DNA of 64,000 bases from Paracoccus denitrificans (lineage in GTDB: Bacteria > Pseudomonadota > Alphaproteobacteria > Rhodobacterales > Rhodobacteraceae): positions 183,032 through 247,031 of the forward strand of contig NZ_FNEA01000004.1 in assembly GCF_900100045.1 (NCBI RefSeq), given 5' to 3'. A program made the position numbers and the translations under genes. Below, one piece after another: positions 56,233 to 64,000 of the stretch. Positions within the stretch are counted from its first letter, which is position 1. Each line of letters begins with the position of its first letter. The notes beneath the pieces were generated by a model. The model had not been told where the DNA came from. It saw nothing but the letters and a program-made list of their open reading frames with translations, and ran no database searches.

Positions 56233-56655
56233 ATGGCCATCGAACGCACGCTTTCGATCATCAAACCCGACGCCACCAAGCGCAACCTGACCGGCAAGAT
56301 CAACGCCAAGTTCGAGGAAGCCGGCCTGCGCATCGTCGCGCAGAAGCGCATCCAGCTGACGCTGGCGCAAGCCGGCCAGTTCTATGCCGAGCACAAGGAA
56401 CGCCCCTTCTACGGCGAACTTACCGAATTCATGACCTCCGAGCCGGTCGTGGTGCAGGTCCTGGAAGGCGAGGGCGCCATCCTGAAGAACCGCGAAGTCA
56501 TGGGCGCGACCAACCCGGCCAATGCCGACGAAGGCACCATCCGCAAGGAATTCGCCCTCTCGGTCGGCGAAAACTCGGTCCACGGCTCGGACAGCCCCGA
56601 GGCCGCCGCGCGCGAGATCGCCTTCTTCTTCTCGGGCCTCGAACTGGTCGGCTGA
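56233..56655 (+). CDS. ndk: Nucleoside diphosphate kinase
   Basis: A 140-residue enzyme that equalises nucleoside triphosphate pools. The start [18 protein letters not shown], the KERPFYGEL segment and the catalytic His117 region in NSVHGSDS are exact family features. The start has AGGA upstream. A terminator follows 38 bases after the stop. Confidence 0.98.
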   Translation: MAIERTLSIIKPDATKRNLTGKINAKFEEAGLRIVAQKRIQLTLAQAGQFYAEHKERPFYGELTEFMTSEPVVVQVLEGEGAILKNREVMGATNPANADEGTIRKEFALSVGENSVHGSDSPEAAAREIAFFFSGLELVG

Positions 56656-56661
56656 GCCCCG

Positions 56662-56684
56662 GCTTCTTCGTTCCCCAAATACTC
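56662..56684 (-). repeat. 23-bp intergenic repeat, copy B
   Basis: On the minus strand it begins GAGTATTTGG and ends ACGAAGAAGC, identical to copy A at 19591-19613 over all 23 bases. It lies between the ndk stop and the ndk terminator. Confidence 0.85.
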
Positions 56685-56693
56685 ATCGGAAAA

Positions 56694-56718
56694 GGCCGCC
56701 GATCGAGGCGGCCTTTTT
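56694..56718 (+). terminator. Rho-independent terminator after ndk
   Basis: GGCCGCC-GATCGA-GGCGGCC followed by TTTTT. A short A run on the other side could let it also act for the convergent minus-strand gene. Confidence 0.9.
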
Positions 56719-56777
56719 CACGTCATGCGCTCACCGTTTGGCAAGGAAAGGGCCGCCCGACAGGGCCGCCCCTTCGC

Positions 56778-57998
56778 CTATTGCTGCTTTGCGCTCAGGG
56801 CGAATCCGATCTCGACGCCGAAGCCCACGGTGCCTTCGTCGGCATAGCCGGCGCCGATGCCGAAATCGCGGCGGTCGACGCGCATCCGTCCCTGCGCCTG
56901 CGCCACATCGTCCTGAACTGTCAGCGCAAAGGGCAGGTCGGTCTCGATCGTCTGGCCCGCGATGGTCAGCCGGCCATGCGCGACATGCGGCTGGTCCTCG
57001 GCCGGGGGCGGCAGGATCTCGGCCTCGAAGGTGGCGACCGGATGGGCGGCGGCATTCAGGAAATCCGGCCCCTTGGCCGCGTCGCTGACTGCGCCCAGGG
57101 TAAGAGAGGCGATGTCGACGCTGACCGCCACCCGACCCGTGCGGCTTTCCGGGTCGTAGACGATATCGGCCTGCCATTGTCCGAACTGGCCCGCGACCGC
57201 ACTGCCGGCCTGCGTGACCTCGATCTCCAGCGTGCCTTGCTCGACCGCCCAGCCCGCTTCCGGCACGGTCGCAGGGGTGGATGCGGGGACAGATGCGGCA
57301 GCGGCCGGTTCCTGCATGTCCGAAGAGCCGGCGGGAATGAAGGCGACCCCCACCCAGATCGCCAGCGCGGCCATGGCGGCCAGCACATGCGGCAGGACGC
57401 CGGGCCTCGCAGCCGGAGGCTCGGGCGCGCGGCCGGGATCGCCGGCCATGCGGTTCATCGTGCCGTCGCGGTCGATGATCGCATGTTTCAGCGCGCCAAT
57501 GACATGCAGCGCGATCAACCCGGCCAGCAGCCACCAGCCGAATTCGTGAAAGGCCGCGAAGCGCTCGGAAAGCGCCAGATCCTCGGGAACGAAGGGCAGG
57601 CGCTGGCCAAAGGGCCACAGGATGCGGGCAAAGCCGCCCGGCGCGGCCGAATGCAGCAGCCAGCCCGACAGCGGCATCACGATCATGCCGATCCACAGCG
57701 CCCAATGCACCAGTTCGGCGCCTAGGGTCTCCAGCCGCCGCCCGGGATGCAGGGGACGGGGCTTCGGCTGCGTCAGCGTCCAGAGGATGCGCAGCGCCAC
57801 CAGCGCCAGCGCCGCCATGCCCACGGTCTTGTGCAGCGAGTAGGCGGCGAAGATCGCCTGGAGCTGCGATTCCCCGCCCTCGGGCAGATTGTCCGCGTAA
57901 AGCCCGACGGCGATGGCGGCCAGGATCAGGACGGCCACAGTCCAGTGGAAAAAGCGGGCGACCCAGCCATAGGCGCGGGCGGTGTTGCTGGCCTTCAT
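56778..57998 (-). CDS. Cytochrome b561-YceI fusion protein
   Basis: A 406-residue fusion. Residues about 5-190 form a cytochrome b561 with four helices; candidate heme-ligand histidines lie in FFHWTVA, SLHKTVG, VHWALW and LHVIGALKHA. Another helix (about 215-235) leads to a periplasmic YceI domain (about 255-406; WAVEQGTLEIEVTQAGSAVAGQF, DIASLTLGAVSDAAKGPDFLNA in parts), a lipocalin-like fold that binds isoprenoids such as quinones. The arrangement suggests electron transfer with a lipid or quinone carrier. ATG overlaps the tdk stop as ATGA; GGGAG lies upstream. Confidence 0.92.
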   Translation of the reverse strand: MKASNTARAYGWVARFFHWTVAVLILAAIAVGLYADNLPEGGESQLQAIFAAYSLHKTVGMAALALVALRILWTLTQPKPRPLHPGRRLETLGAELVHWALWIGMIVMPLSGWLLHSAAPGGFARILWPFGQRLPFVPEDLALSERFAAFHEFGWWLLAGLIALHVIGALKHAIIDRDGTMNRMAGDPGRAPEPPAARPGVLPHVLAAMAALAIWVGVAFIPAGSSDMQEPAAAASVPASTPATVPEAGWAVEQGTLEIEVTQAGSAVAGQFGQWQADIVYDPESRTGRVAVSVDIASLTLGAVSDAAKGPDFLNAAAHPVATFEAEILPPPAEDQPHVAHGRLTIAGQTIETDLPFALTVQDDVAQAQGRMRVDRRDFGIGAGYADEGTVGFGVEIGFALSAKQQ

Positions 57999-58573
57999 CG
58001 GATTTCTCCCATCGCTTCGCGCCAATGGCGCCGGCAGAGCGAGACATAGGTTTCATTGCCGCCGATCTGGACCTGCGCGCCCTCGCGCAGCACGAGGCCC
58101 CCTTCGTCCTGTCGCACGACCATGGTGGCCTTGCGTCCGCAGTGGCAGATGGTGCGCACTTCGCGCAGGTCGTCGGCCAGCGCCAGCAGCGCCGCCGAGC
58201 CGGGAAACAGCCGGCCGCGGAAATCGACGCGCAGACCGTAGCACATCACCGGCTGGCCAAGATCGTCGGCGACGCGGGCAAGCTGCCAGACCTGCTGCTC
58301 GGTCAGGAACTGCGCCTCGTCGACGAAGATGCAGGCGGCGTCGCGGCCGCGGGTCCGGATCAGCGCGAAAAGATCGGCCTCGGGGGTGAAGCCCAGCGCG
58401 GATTCGGCGATGCCGATGCGGCTGGCGATCTGGCCAGCACCGGCGCGGTCGTCGAGCGCCGCGGTCAACAGCAGCGTCGCCATGCCGCGCTCGCGGTAGT
58501 TGTAGGACGCTTGCAGCAAGAGCGTGCTCTTGCCGGCGTTCATCGTGGAATAATGAAAGTAAAGCTTGGCCAT
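57995..58573 (-). CDS. tdk: Thymidine kinase
   Basis: A 192-residue type II thymidine kinase that phosphorylates thymidine for salvage. The P-loop is HYSTMNAGKSTLLLQ (about residues 7-20), Walker B-like FVDEAQFLTEQQV is near residue 89, and the zinc-binding cysteines are CHCG and CRRHW. The length is standard. Its stop overlaps the cytochrome b561-YceI gene by 4 bases. Confidence 0.97.
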   Translation of the reverse strand: MAKLYFHYSTMNAGKSTLLLQASYNYRERGMATLLLTAALDDRAGAGQIASRIGIAESALGFTPEADLFALIRTRGRDAACIFVDEAQFLTEQQVWQLARVADDLGQPVMCYGLRVDFRGRLFPGSAALLALADDLREVRTICHCGRKATMVVRQDEGGLVLREGAQVQIGGNETYVSLCRRHWREAMGEIR

Positions 58574-58656
58574 GCCGGCAGATAGCCGCGACGGCGAGGG
58601 GGTCGCAAGCCGCCGCGACGGGGCGGCGGCTCACGTTTGCGCGTATCTGGGCGGGA

Positions 58657-60057
58657 TCAGGCCCGCTGCGCCGTTTTCGGTGCGCGCGAGGGGCGCCGGG
58701 CCGGGCGCTTGCGTGCGCCTTGGGCCGGGCGGCCGGCGGGACCGCCGCGCTCGCGGATCTTGGCCGCCTCGAAGGGCTCCTCGCCGCCGACCACGGCGAT
58801 CTTGGCCTTCATCGCCTTTTCGATGGCGCGCAGCTCTCCGATCTCGGTGGGCGAGCAGAATGCGATGGCACGCCCGTCGCGCCCGGCGCGCGCGGTGCGG
58901 CCGATGCGGTGGACATAGTTTTCCGGCACGTTCGGCAGGTCGTAGTTGTAGACATGCGCCACCTGCGGAATGTCGAGGCCGCGCGCCGCCACGTCGGTCG
59001 CGACCAGCACCTTGGTCTCGCCGGCGCGGAAGCTGGCCAAGGCCCGCTCGCGCTGGCCCTGCGACTTGTTGCCGTGGATGGCGGCAACCTTGAAGCCCCA
59101 TTTGTCCAGAAGCTTGCACAGCTTTTCCGAGCCGTGCTTGGTGCGGCCGAAGACGATGGCCAACTCGTCCACATGCTTGGACAGGTATTCGGCCAGCAGC
59201 GTCGCCTTGTCGCCCTGGTTGACGAAATGCACGCCCTGGTCGATCTTTTCCGCCGCCTGGCCGGGCGGGTTCACCGCCACGCGCAAGGGATCGTTCAGAT
59301 AGCTGTCGGCCAGTTCCTCCATCAGCTTCGGCATGGTGGCCGAGAACAGCAGCGTCTGGCGTTCGCGCGGCAGCATCTTGGCGATGCGGCGCAGCGCGTG
59401 GATGAAGCCGATGTCCAGCATCTGGTCGGCCTCGTCCAGCACCAGATACCTGGTCTGCGACAGGTCGATGGCGCCGCGCTCGATCAGGTCGATCAGCCGG
59501 CCCGGCGTCGCGATCAGCACGTCGACGCCGCGCTCCAGCCGCTGGACCTGCACGTTGATCGAGGCGCCGCCGACGACGCGGAACTGCCGGATCGGCGTGC
59601 CGATGGCGTAATTGTCGATATTCTCGGCGATCTGGGTCGCAAGCTCGCGGGTCGGCGCCAGGATCAGCGCCCGGCAGGTCCTGGGCTCGGGTTTGCGGCC
59701 GATGTTCAGAAGCCGGGTCAGCATCGGCAGGCCGAAGGCCGCCGTCTTGCCGGTGCCGGTCTGGGCAAGGCCCAGAAGGTCGCGGCCGGCGACGATGCCG
59801 GGGATGGATTTCTCCTGGATGGGCGAGGGGGTCTCGATCCCCAGGCCGGGCAGGTTGATCGCCACGCGCGCATCGATCCCCATGCGGGTGAAGGCGGTGT
59901 CGATCTCGGGGATGGCGCGGCGGATGAATTTCTCCTCCGGCTCGGCGCGGTGACGGCGGTGGTTGGTGTTGGGCTTGTCGCTGCGGAAACGCGGCTTGCC
60001 GCCTTGCTGGGCGCGGGGATTGCCCGAACGGTTCGGGCGGGTGGTTTCGTTGGTCAT
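58657..60057 (-). CDS. DEAD-box ATP-dependent RNA helicase
   Basis: A 466-residue RNA helicase of the RhlE/DeaD type. Present in order are the Q motif (GIETPSPIQEKSIP), motif I (AQTGTGKTA), Ia (PTRELATQI), Ib (TPGR), II (VLDEADQML), III (SAT), V (ATDVAARGLD) and VI (HRIGRTARAG). A basic C-terminal tail (KRPARRPSRAPKTAQ) could bind RNA. The start at 60057 (MTNETTRPN) is the family-like start. A leader of about 220 bases precedes it with nothing recognisable. Such helicases act in cold adaptation, ribosome assembly and mRNA decay. Confidence 0.95.
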   Translation of the reverse strand: MTNETTRPNRSGNPRAQQGGKPRFRSDKPNTNHRRHRAEPEEKFIRRAIPEIDTAFTRMGIDARVAINLPGLGIETPSPIQEKSIPGIVAGRDLLGLAQTGTGKTAAFGLPMLTRLLNIGRKPEPRTCRALILAPTRELATQIAENIDNYAIGTPIRQFRVVGGASINVQVQRLERGVDVLIATPGRLIDLIERGAIDLSQTRYLVLDEADQMLDIGFIHALRRIAKMLPRERQTLLFSATMPKLMEELADSYLNDPLRVAVNPPGQAAEKIDQGVHFVNQGDKATLLAEYLSKHVDELAIVFGRTKHGSEKLCKLLDKWGFKVAAIHGNKSQGQRERALASFRAGETKVLVATDVAARGLDIPQVAHVYNYDLPNVPENYVHRIGRTARAGRDGRAIAFCSPTEIGELRAIEKAMKAKIAVVGGEEPFEAAKIRERGGPAGRPAQGARKRPARRPSRAPKTAQRA

Positions 60058-60278
60058 AACGTCTTTCGGCCAGGTCGCCCGCGTATCGGCGCGCATGGCA
60101 GGGGCCGCGCGAATCGCACGGCTGGTTGCGAGGGGCGGGCGTGGATACGGTAATGCCCGCAGCCTCCCCGCGTGAATGGGAAACCGGAAAATCGGTGCCG
60201 ACCTTGACGCTAGGGCGTCGGCTGCTCACGCGGCAGCGGGCGGCAACTTGTCGCAAATGAGGGTTCTGGCGACGAAAG

Positions 60279-60728
60279 TCAAGCGCGGTCTGCGGAATCC
60301 ATCCAGATCGTCACCGGGCCGTCATTGACCAGCGACACCTTCATGTCGGCGCCGAAGGCCCCGGTCTCGACCGGCAGGCCAAGCGCGCGCAGCGCCTCGG
60401 CAAAGCGCAGATACAGCGCCTCGCCGCGCTCGGGCGCCTCGGCGCTGGAAAAGCCGGGGCGGTTGCCGGTGCGGGTGTCGGCGGCCAGGGTGAACTGGCT
60501 GACCACCAGCACCGCGCCGCCAATGTCCTGCACCGATCGGTTCATCTTGTCGGCCTCGTCGCGGAAGATGCGCAGCTTGGCCACGCGGGCGGCCAGTTTC
60601 TCGGCTGCGTCCTCGGGATCGCCGCGCATGGCGCAGACCAGCACCAGAAGGCCGGGCCCGATGCGCCCGATGCTGCTGCCCTCGACCGTGACCTCGGCCC
60701 GGCTGACCCGCTGGATCAGAGCGCGCAT
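60279..60728 (-). CDS. dtd: D-aminoacyl-tRNA deacylase
   Basis: A 149-residue DTD that removes D-amino acids and glycine from mischarged tRNAs. The family opening [15 protein letters not shown] and the motifs SQFTLAADT and NDGPVTI (the latter replacing the usual NxGPVT) are present. The start at 60728 is the family start. It lies 1 base after the stop of a small membrane protein gene and probably shares its transcript. Confidence 0.95.
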   Translation of the reverse strand: MRALIQRVSRAEVTVEGSSIGRIGPGLLVLVCAMRGDPEDAAEKLAARVAKLRIFRDEADKMNRSVQDIGGAVLVVSQFTLAADTRTGNRPGFSSAEAPERGEALYLRFAEALRALGLPVETGAFGADMKVSLVNDGPVTIWMDSADRA

Positions 60729-60729
60729 C

Positions 60730-60957
60730 TCACTTGCCCAGCATGATGCCAAGGACGACCAGCATCAGCCCCAGCACCGAGGCCGCCAGCGCCGCCATGT
60801 TCACCGCCACGACCTTGCGCATGGTGGCGCGCATCTGGTCGTCGTCGGCGATCCGCGCCTTGGCGCGCGCGGCGGTCACGATGCACCAGGCCAGCGCGAC
60901 CAGCCCGATCACCGTCAGCGCGGTTCCGCCCCAGATCAGCCCGTCCCAGATCGTCAT
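60730..60957 (-). CDS. Small two-helix membrane protein
   Basis: A 75-residue hypothetical protein. Two hydrophobic helices (about residues 8-30 and 50-72) flank a charged loop ([19 protein letters not shown]). The sequence begins [11 protein letters not shown] and ends LGIMLGK. The stop is 1 base before dtd. I do not recognise a named family. Confidence 0.78.
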   Translation of the reverse strand: MTIWDGLIWGGTALTVIGLVALAWCIVTAARAKARIADDDQMRATMRKVVAVNMAALAASVLGLMLVVLGIMLGK

Positions 60958-61050
60958 GTTTTCGCCTCCGTCTGCCTGCGACGGCCTAGCGGCGATTGCA
61001 CCCGCCCGCAAGACCGCCTAGACCCGCGCCTGCACCCGAAGGAGCGGAGC

Positions 61051-61170
61051 ATGCAGGACGACAACGCTTATGGCATCGCCGCCGGCAAGCTGCGCCGGAT
61101 CGTCGAGCCATGCGAGCGGGCCCGATGCCGAGGGGAAGGACGCGACCGAGCCCCCGGACGGCGCTCGTGA
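61051..61170 (+). pseudogene. Degenerate gapR (DUF2312) copy, truncated
   Basis: A short frame of 39 codons with a good GGAG ribosome-binding site. Its first 20 residues (NAYGIAAGKLRRIVEPCERA) align with the start of the intact GapR 58 bases downstream (DSYQVTADELRQFVERIEHL). After that the frame drifts to an arginine-rich run; a shifted frame reads PDAEGKDATEP, which resembles LEQEKKDIAEQ of GapR. It is best read as a frameshifted, truncated paralogue, though a real small protein is not excluded. Confidence 0.6.
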
Positions 61171-61227
61171 CGCGGCTGTCCTTTGACGGCGGCCTGAATG
61201 CGCATTATCCGCCCGTGAGAAAGTGAA

Positions 61228-61482
61228 ATGGAGCAGGAAATGGACTCGTATCAGGTGACCGCGGATGAGCTGCGGCAGTTCGTAGAGCGCATCGAACATC
61301 TGGAGCAGGAAAAGAAGGACATCGCCGAGCAGATCAAGGAGGTCTACAGCGAGAGCAAGAGCCGCGGCTACGACACCAAGGCGCTCAGGACCATCATCTC
61401 GCTGAGAAGGAAGGACAAGGACCAGGTCGCCGAAGAGGAAGCGGTGCTCGAGATCTACAAGCAGGCCCTGAACATGGTCTGA
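61228..61482 (+). CDS. gapR: DUF2312/GapR family DNA-binding protein
   Basis: An 84-residue nucleoid-associated protein. GapR of Caulobacter binds overtwisted DNA and helps topoisomerases during replication. The sequence YQVTADELRQFVERIEHLEQ is a coiled coil; SKSRGYDTKALRTIISLRRKDKD holds the DNA-contact part, and the end is EEEAVLEIYKQALNM, all conserved in DUF2312. Start 61228 or 61240 (MDSYQV) is possible. It is preceded by a broken copy. Confidence 0.92.
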   Translation: MEQEMDSYQVTADELRQFVERIEHLEQEKKDIAEQIKEVYSESKSRGYDTKALRTIISLRRKDKDQVAEEEAVLEIYKQALNMV

Positions 61483-61827
61483 GGCCCGCGGCCCCGGTTC
61501 GGGACAGGCTGCGCAGGGTCTTGCGGGGGCAGGGCGGACGGGATGGGCGATCCTGCCCGCGCCTTGCGGTCGCAGGTTCGGGCCGTTCGGGATCGCCGGA
61601 AGGCTGGGCCGGGCGCGCCGCGCCTGCCGCGCGCCCGGCCATAGGCTTCGTCTGCCCGCCTCGTTCGCGCCCGGCGCCAAGCCGGTGCTGCGCGATCGGT
61701 TCCGGCAACTCGTTCCCGGGTGCCGCTGTCGCAATCGTCGCCCGATCCAAGGCGGACGGCCCGGATTTCCGGCAGGCGGGCTGCGGCGGAAAGGGCAGCG
61801 AGGGAGCCGGCCCCCGCTGCCAGCCTG
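61483..61827. other. 345-bp region with no recognisable gene
   Basis: Very GC-rich sequence between gapR and the convergent binding-protein gene. It contains several small inverted repeats but no terminator with a T run, no tRNA and no open frame with a start signal or domain. Confidence 0.5.
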
Positions 61828-62904
61828 TCAACTGGCGCTGAGCCAGGCGCTGAAGCGCTCCACCAGCTCCGCTTCGTGGTCGACCCAGAACTCATAGGAC
61901 GAACCCAGCGCGTTCTTCATGTTGTCGGGATTGGTCGGCATATGCGGCGCCATCTCGGTCTTGCCGTCCTGGTAGAGCCCCACCAGCTCGGCCGATGATT
62001 TCCGCGCCGGGCCGTAGCTGATCCATTTCGCCTGATCCGCCAGCCGCTGGGTGTCGGTCGCGAACTTGATGAATTCCAGCGCCTCGTCCTGCTTCGGGGC
62101 GCCCTTTGGAATGACGAAAAGGTTGTATTCGTAGACCTGCCCGTCCCAGACGATCTCGAAGGGCTTGCCCTCGGATACGGCGGCGCCGAAGATCCGGCCG
62201 TTATAGGCCATGGTCATCGCCACCTCGCCATCGGCCAGCAGTTGCGGCGGCTGTGCGCCGGCCTCCCACCAGACGGTGTCCTTCTTGATGCTGCCGAGCT
62301 TGGCGAAGGCGCGGTCGACGCCCTCGGGGGTGCCAAGCACCTCGTAGACCTGGTCCGCCGGCACGCCGTCGCCCATCAATGCCACTTCCAGAACGGCCTT
62401 GGGCACCTTCTTGATCCCGCGCTTGCCGGGGAATTTCTGCGTGTCGAAGAAGTCGGCGATGGTCTGCGGCTTGGCGTCGGGATATTTCGTCGCGTCATAG
62501 GCAAAGATCGTCGAGAACACGATCGAGCCCACCGCGCAATCGCTGAGACCTTGAGGCAGGAAGTCCTCGGTCGCGGGGGTGCCGTCGGGTGCGGGCGGCA
62601 GGATCGCCGGGTCGATCGGCTCCAGCAGCCCCTCGTCGCACAGCCGGATCGCGTCGGCATATTCGACATCGGCCACATTGGTCGAGACATTGCCCGCCTC
62701 GACCTGCGCCTTGACCGGGATCGCCGGGTTGTCGCTGTCGAGCGAGACGATCTTGATGCCGGTCTTGGCGGTGAAGGGCTTGTGATAGGCCTCGACCTGG
62801 CTTTGGCCGTAAGTGCCGCCCCAGGACATGACGGTGATCTCCTGTCCCGCGGCCGTGGTGGCGAGCAGCGTCAGTGCGGTGGTGAAGATGAGGCGTTCTT
62901 TCAT
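61828..62904 (-). CDS. PotD-like ABC transporter substrate-binding protein
   Basis: A 358-residue periplasmic binding protein of the spermidine/putrescine type. The signal peptide ends at TTAAGQ. The opening EITVMSWGGTYGQSQVEAYHKPF is the family start, and later motifs include VEYADAIRLCDEGLLEPID, TIFAYDATKYPD and EFIKFATDTQRLADQAKW. GGAGAG precedes the ATG. It follows the creatinase gene on the same strand after 206 bases, so creatine or another guanidino compound is a possible ligand. The permease and ATPase are not in view. Confidence 0.9.
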   Translation of the reverse strand: MKERLIFTTALTLLATTAAGQEITVMSWGGTYGQSQVEAYHKPFTAKTGIKIVSLDSDNPAIPVKAQVEAGNVSTNVADVEYADAIRLCDEGLLEPIDPAILPPAPDGTPATEDFLPQGLSDCAVGSIVFSTIFAYDATKYPDAKPQTIADFFDTQKFPGKRGIKKVPKAVLEVALMGDGVPADQVYEVLGTPEGVDRAFAKLGSIKKDTVWWEAGAQPPQLLADGEVAMTMAYNGRIFGAAVSEGKPFEIVWDGQVYEYNLFVIPKGAPKQDEALEFIKFATDTQRLADQAKWISYGPARKSSAELVGLYQDGKTEMAPHMPTNPDNMKNALGSSYEFWVDHEAELVERFSAWLSAS

Positions 62905-63110
62905 GGATGGCTCTCCTGTTGGATGTTCTTGCTTTTTCATTGGCAGGGGGGAGTGGCATGGACCGGCCCTTCGTCCGGGGCCGTATCGGGGGGCGTGTTG
63001 CCGGCCGGCAGCGGGCATCCTGTCCGGCCCGTTTGGGATGCGGGCCGGTTGGGGCGGTCGGGACCGCCGTTGCGCGATCCGCCTGCCGGGTGTTCCGGCG
63101 GTCGGCGGGA

Positions 63111-64000
63111 TCAGGCGGCCCTGGCCTTGGCCTTGACGATCAGGTGCTCTGGTCCGTAGGGGAAGCCGGTGAGGTTGCGGTTGCCGGTCTCCTCGATCAC
63201 CAGGATGTCGTGCTCGCGATAGCCGCCGGCGCCGGGCATGCCCTCGGGGATGGTGATCATCGGCTCCATCGAGACGACCATGCCGGGCTCCAGCACCGTC
63301 TCGCAATCCTCGCGCAGCTCCAGCCCGGCCTCGCGGCCGTAATAGTGGCACAGCACGCCGAAGCTGTGGCCATAGCCGAAGCTGCGATATTGCAGCAGGT
63401 TCTCGGCGGCATACATCTCGTTGAGCTCGGCGGCGATCTCCGAGCATTTCGCACCGGGCACCAGCAGTTCCTTGCCGCGGTCGTGGACCTTGCAGTTGAA
63501 CTCCCACAGCCGGACATGTTCGTCGCTGGCCTCCTCGGCGAAGAGCGTGCGCTCCAGCGCCACGTAATAGCCGGCGACCATGGGAAAGCAGTTCAGCGAC
63601 AGGATGTCGCCGCGCCGGATCTTGCGCGAGGTGACGGGGTTGTGGGCGCCGTCGGTGTTGATGCCGGACTGGAACCAGGTCCAGCTGTCCAGCAATTCGG
63701 CATGCGGCCAGGTCCTGGCGATCTCGCGCACCATGGCGGCGGTGGAATGCAGCGCCACCTCGTGCTCGGGGGTGCCGACGGCGGCGGCCTCGAGGCAGGC
63801 GGCGCCGCCCAGGTCGGCGATGCGGGCCATCTCGGCGATATGGGCGATCTCCTCGGCGGACTTGACCATGCGCAGCCGCATGGCGGGGGCGGCGATGTCG
63901 GCGAACTCGACGCCGGGGAATTCGGATTTCAGCAGGGCGAGCAGGTCGATGCTGACATGGTCGAACTCGATGCCGATGCGTTTGGCGCTGCCGGCGATCT
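63111..64000 (-). CDS. Creatinase (creatine amidinohydrolase), partial; N-terminus beyond the window
   Basis: About 295 C-terminal residues of an M24-fold enzyme. The match to Pseudomonas creatinase as I recall it is strong and long: RIGIEFDHV, MRLRMVKSAEEI, DSWTWFQSGINTDGAHNPVT, GDILSLNCFPMVAGYYVALERTLF, YRSFGYGHSFGVL, HYYGREAGLELRED and EPGMVVSMEPMI. The catalytic histidine (in DGAHNP) and the two glutamates (in ALERTLF and SMEPMI) of creatinase are retained. It hydrolyses creatine to sarcosine and urea. The gene is cut at the right edge (a full protein is about 400 residues). A PotD-like binding protein follows. Confidence 0.9.
   Translation of the reverse strand, partial: IAGSAKRIGIEFDHVSIDLLALLKSEFPGVEFADIAAPAMRLRMVKSAEEIAHIAEMARIADLGGAACLEAAAVGTPEHEVALHSTAAMVREIARTWPHAELLDSWTWFQSGINTDGAHNPVTSRKIRRGDILSLNCFPMVAGYYVALERTLFAEEASDEHVRLWEFNCKVHDRGKELLVPGAKCSEIAAELNEMYAAENLLQYRSFGYGHSFGVLCHYYGREAGLELREDCETVLEPGMVVSMEPMITIPEGMPGAGGYREHDILVIEETGNRNLTGFPYGPEHLIVKAKARAA

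Overview
This is a GC-rich chromosomal segment (roughly two thirds G+C by eye) from an alphaproteobacterium, most likely a Paracoccus-like member of the Rhodobacteraceae. The markers are an infA-maf-RNase E/G-yacG operon, DUF1489, DUF2312/GapR, a ScfR-type acyl-CoA regulator, fabD-fabG-acpP, and tRNA genes and intergenic sequences typical of the group. Most of it is ordinary core and accessory chromosome. I see no phage, transposase, CRISPR array or rRNA operon.

Layout. 0-4.4 kb: the end of a sulfate ABC transporter operon (cysA, sbp), a GNAT enzyme, tRNA-Arg and a secreted SCP/RTX protein. 4.4-6.7 kb: tRNA-Phe and the infA-maf-RNase-yacG operon. 6.8-14.8 kb: an unusual signalling block on the minus strand: MoxY-like kinase, LuxR-type regulator, ScfR regulator, single receiver domain, small membrane protein, symporter-kinase and a solitary FliM-like protein. 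14.9-19.4 kb: an RND efflux system whose pump gene is split by a 10-bp tandem duplication. 19.7-23.7 kb: tRNA-Gly, DUF1489, an MFS exporter, tRNA-Glu and a large SLC13/RCK permease. 23.8-29.3 kb: a siderophore-iron locus (AraC regulator, TonB receptor, periplasmic binding protein, DUF2218-SIP reductase).

29.6-34.8 kb: tRNA-Asn, an MBL hydrolase, an orphan kinase, fabD-fabG-acpP and dps. 34.8-39.4 kb: a nucleoside-type BMP/ABC importer. 39.5-43 kb: dnaE. 43-44.1 kb: an EamA transporter behind a strong candidate ykkC-family riboswitch. 44.2-46.3 kb: ilvC diverging from two overlapping Lrp genes. 46.4-60.1 kb: dacA with a SPOR domain, clpS, an rsmC-like methyltransferase, an SDR, hemF, sufT, a MipA-like porin, an ABC-F ATPase, ndk, a cytochrome b561-YceI fusion, tdk and a DEAD-box helicase. 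60.3-64 kb: dtd, a decayed gapR copy beside an intact gapR, a PotD-like binding protein and a creatinase cut by the window edge.

The most interesting item is the structured leader at 43934-44047 before the EamA transporter. It carries the ykkC signatures (CTAGGGTTCCG and GGGACAAAAGCCC) with several supporting helices and a well-placed promoter, but it departs from the guanidine-I consensus as I remember it, so its ligand is open. Next are the slippage-type lesion in the RND pump, the two-kinase/two-receiver/ScfR operon, a 23-bp intergenic repeat present twice exactly and once in degenerate form, and the gapR remnant. Everything here is read by eye from the sequence; no alignment or folding program was run.
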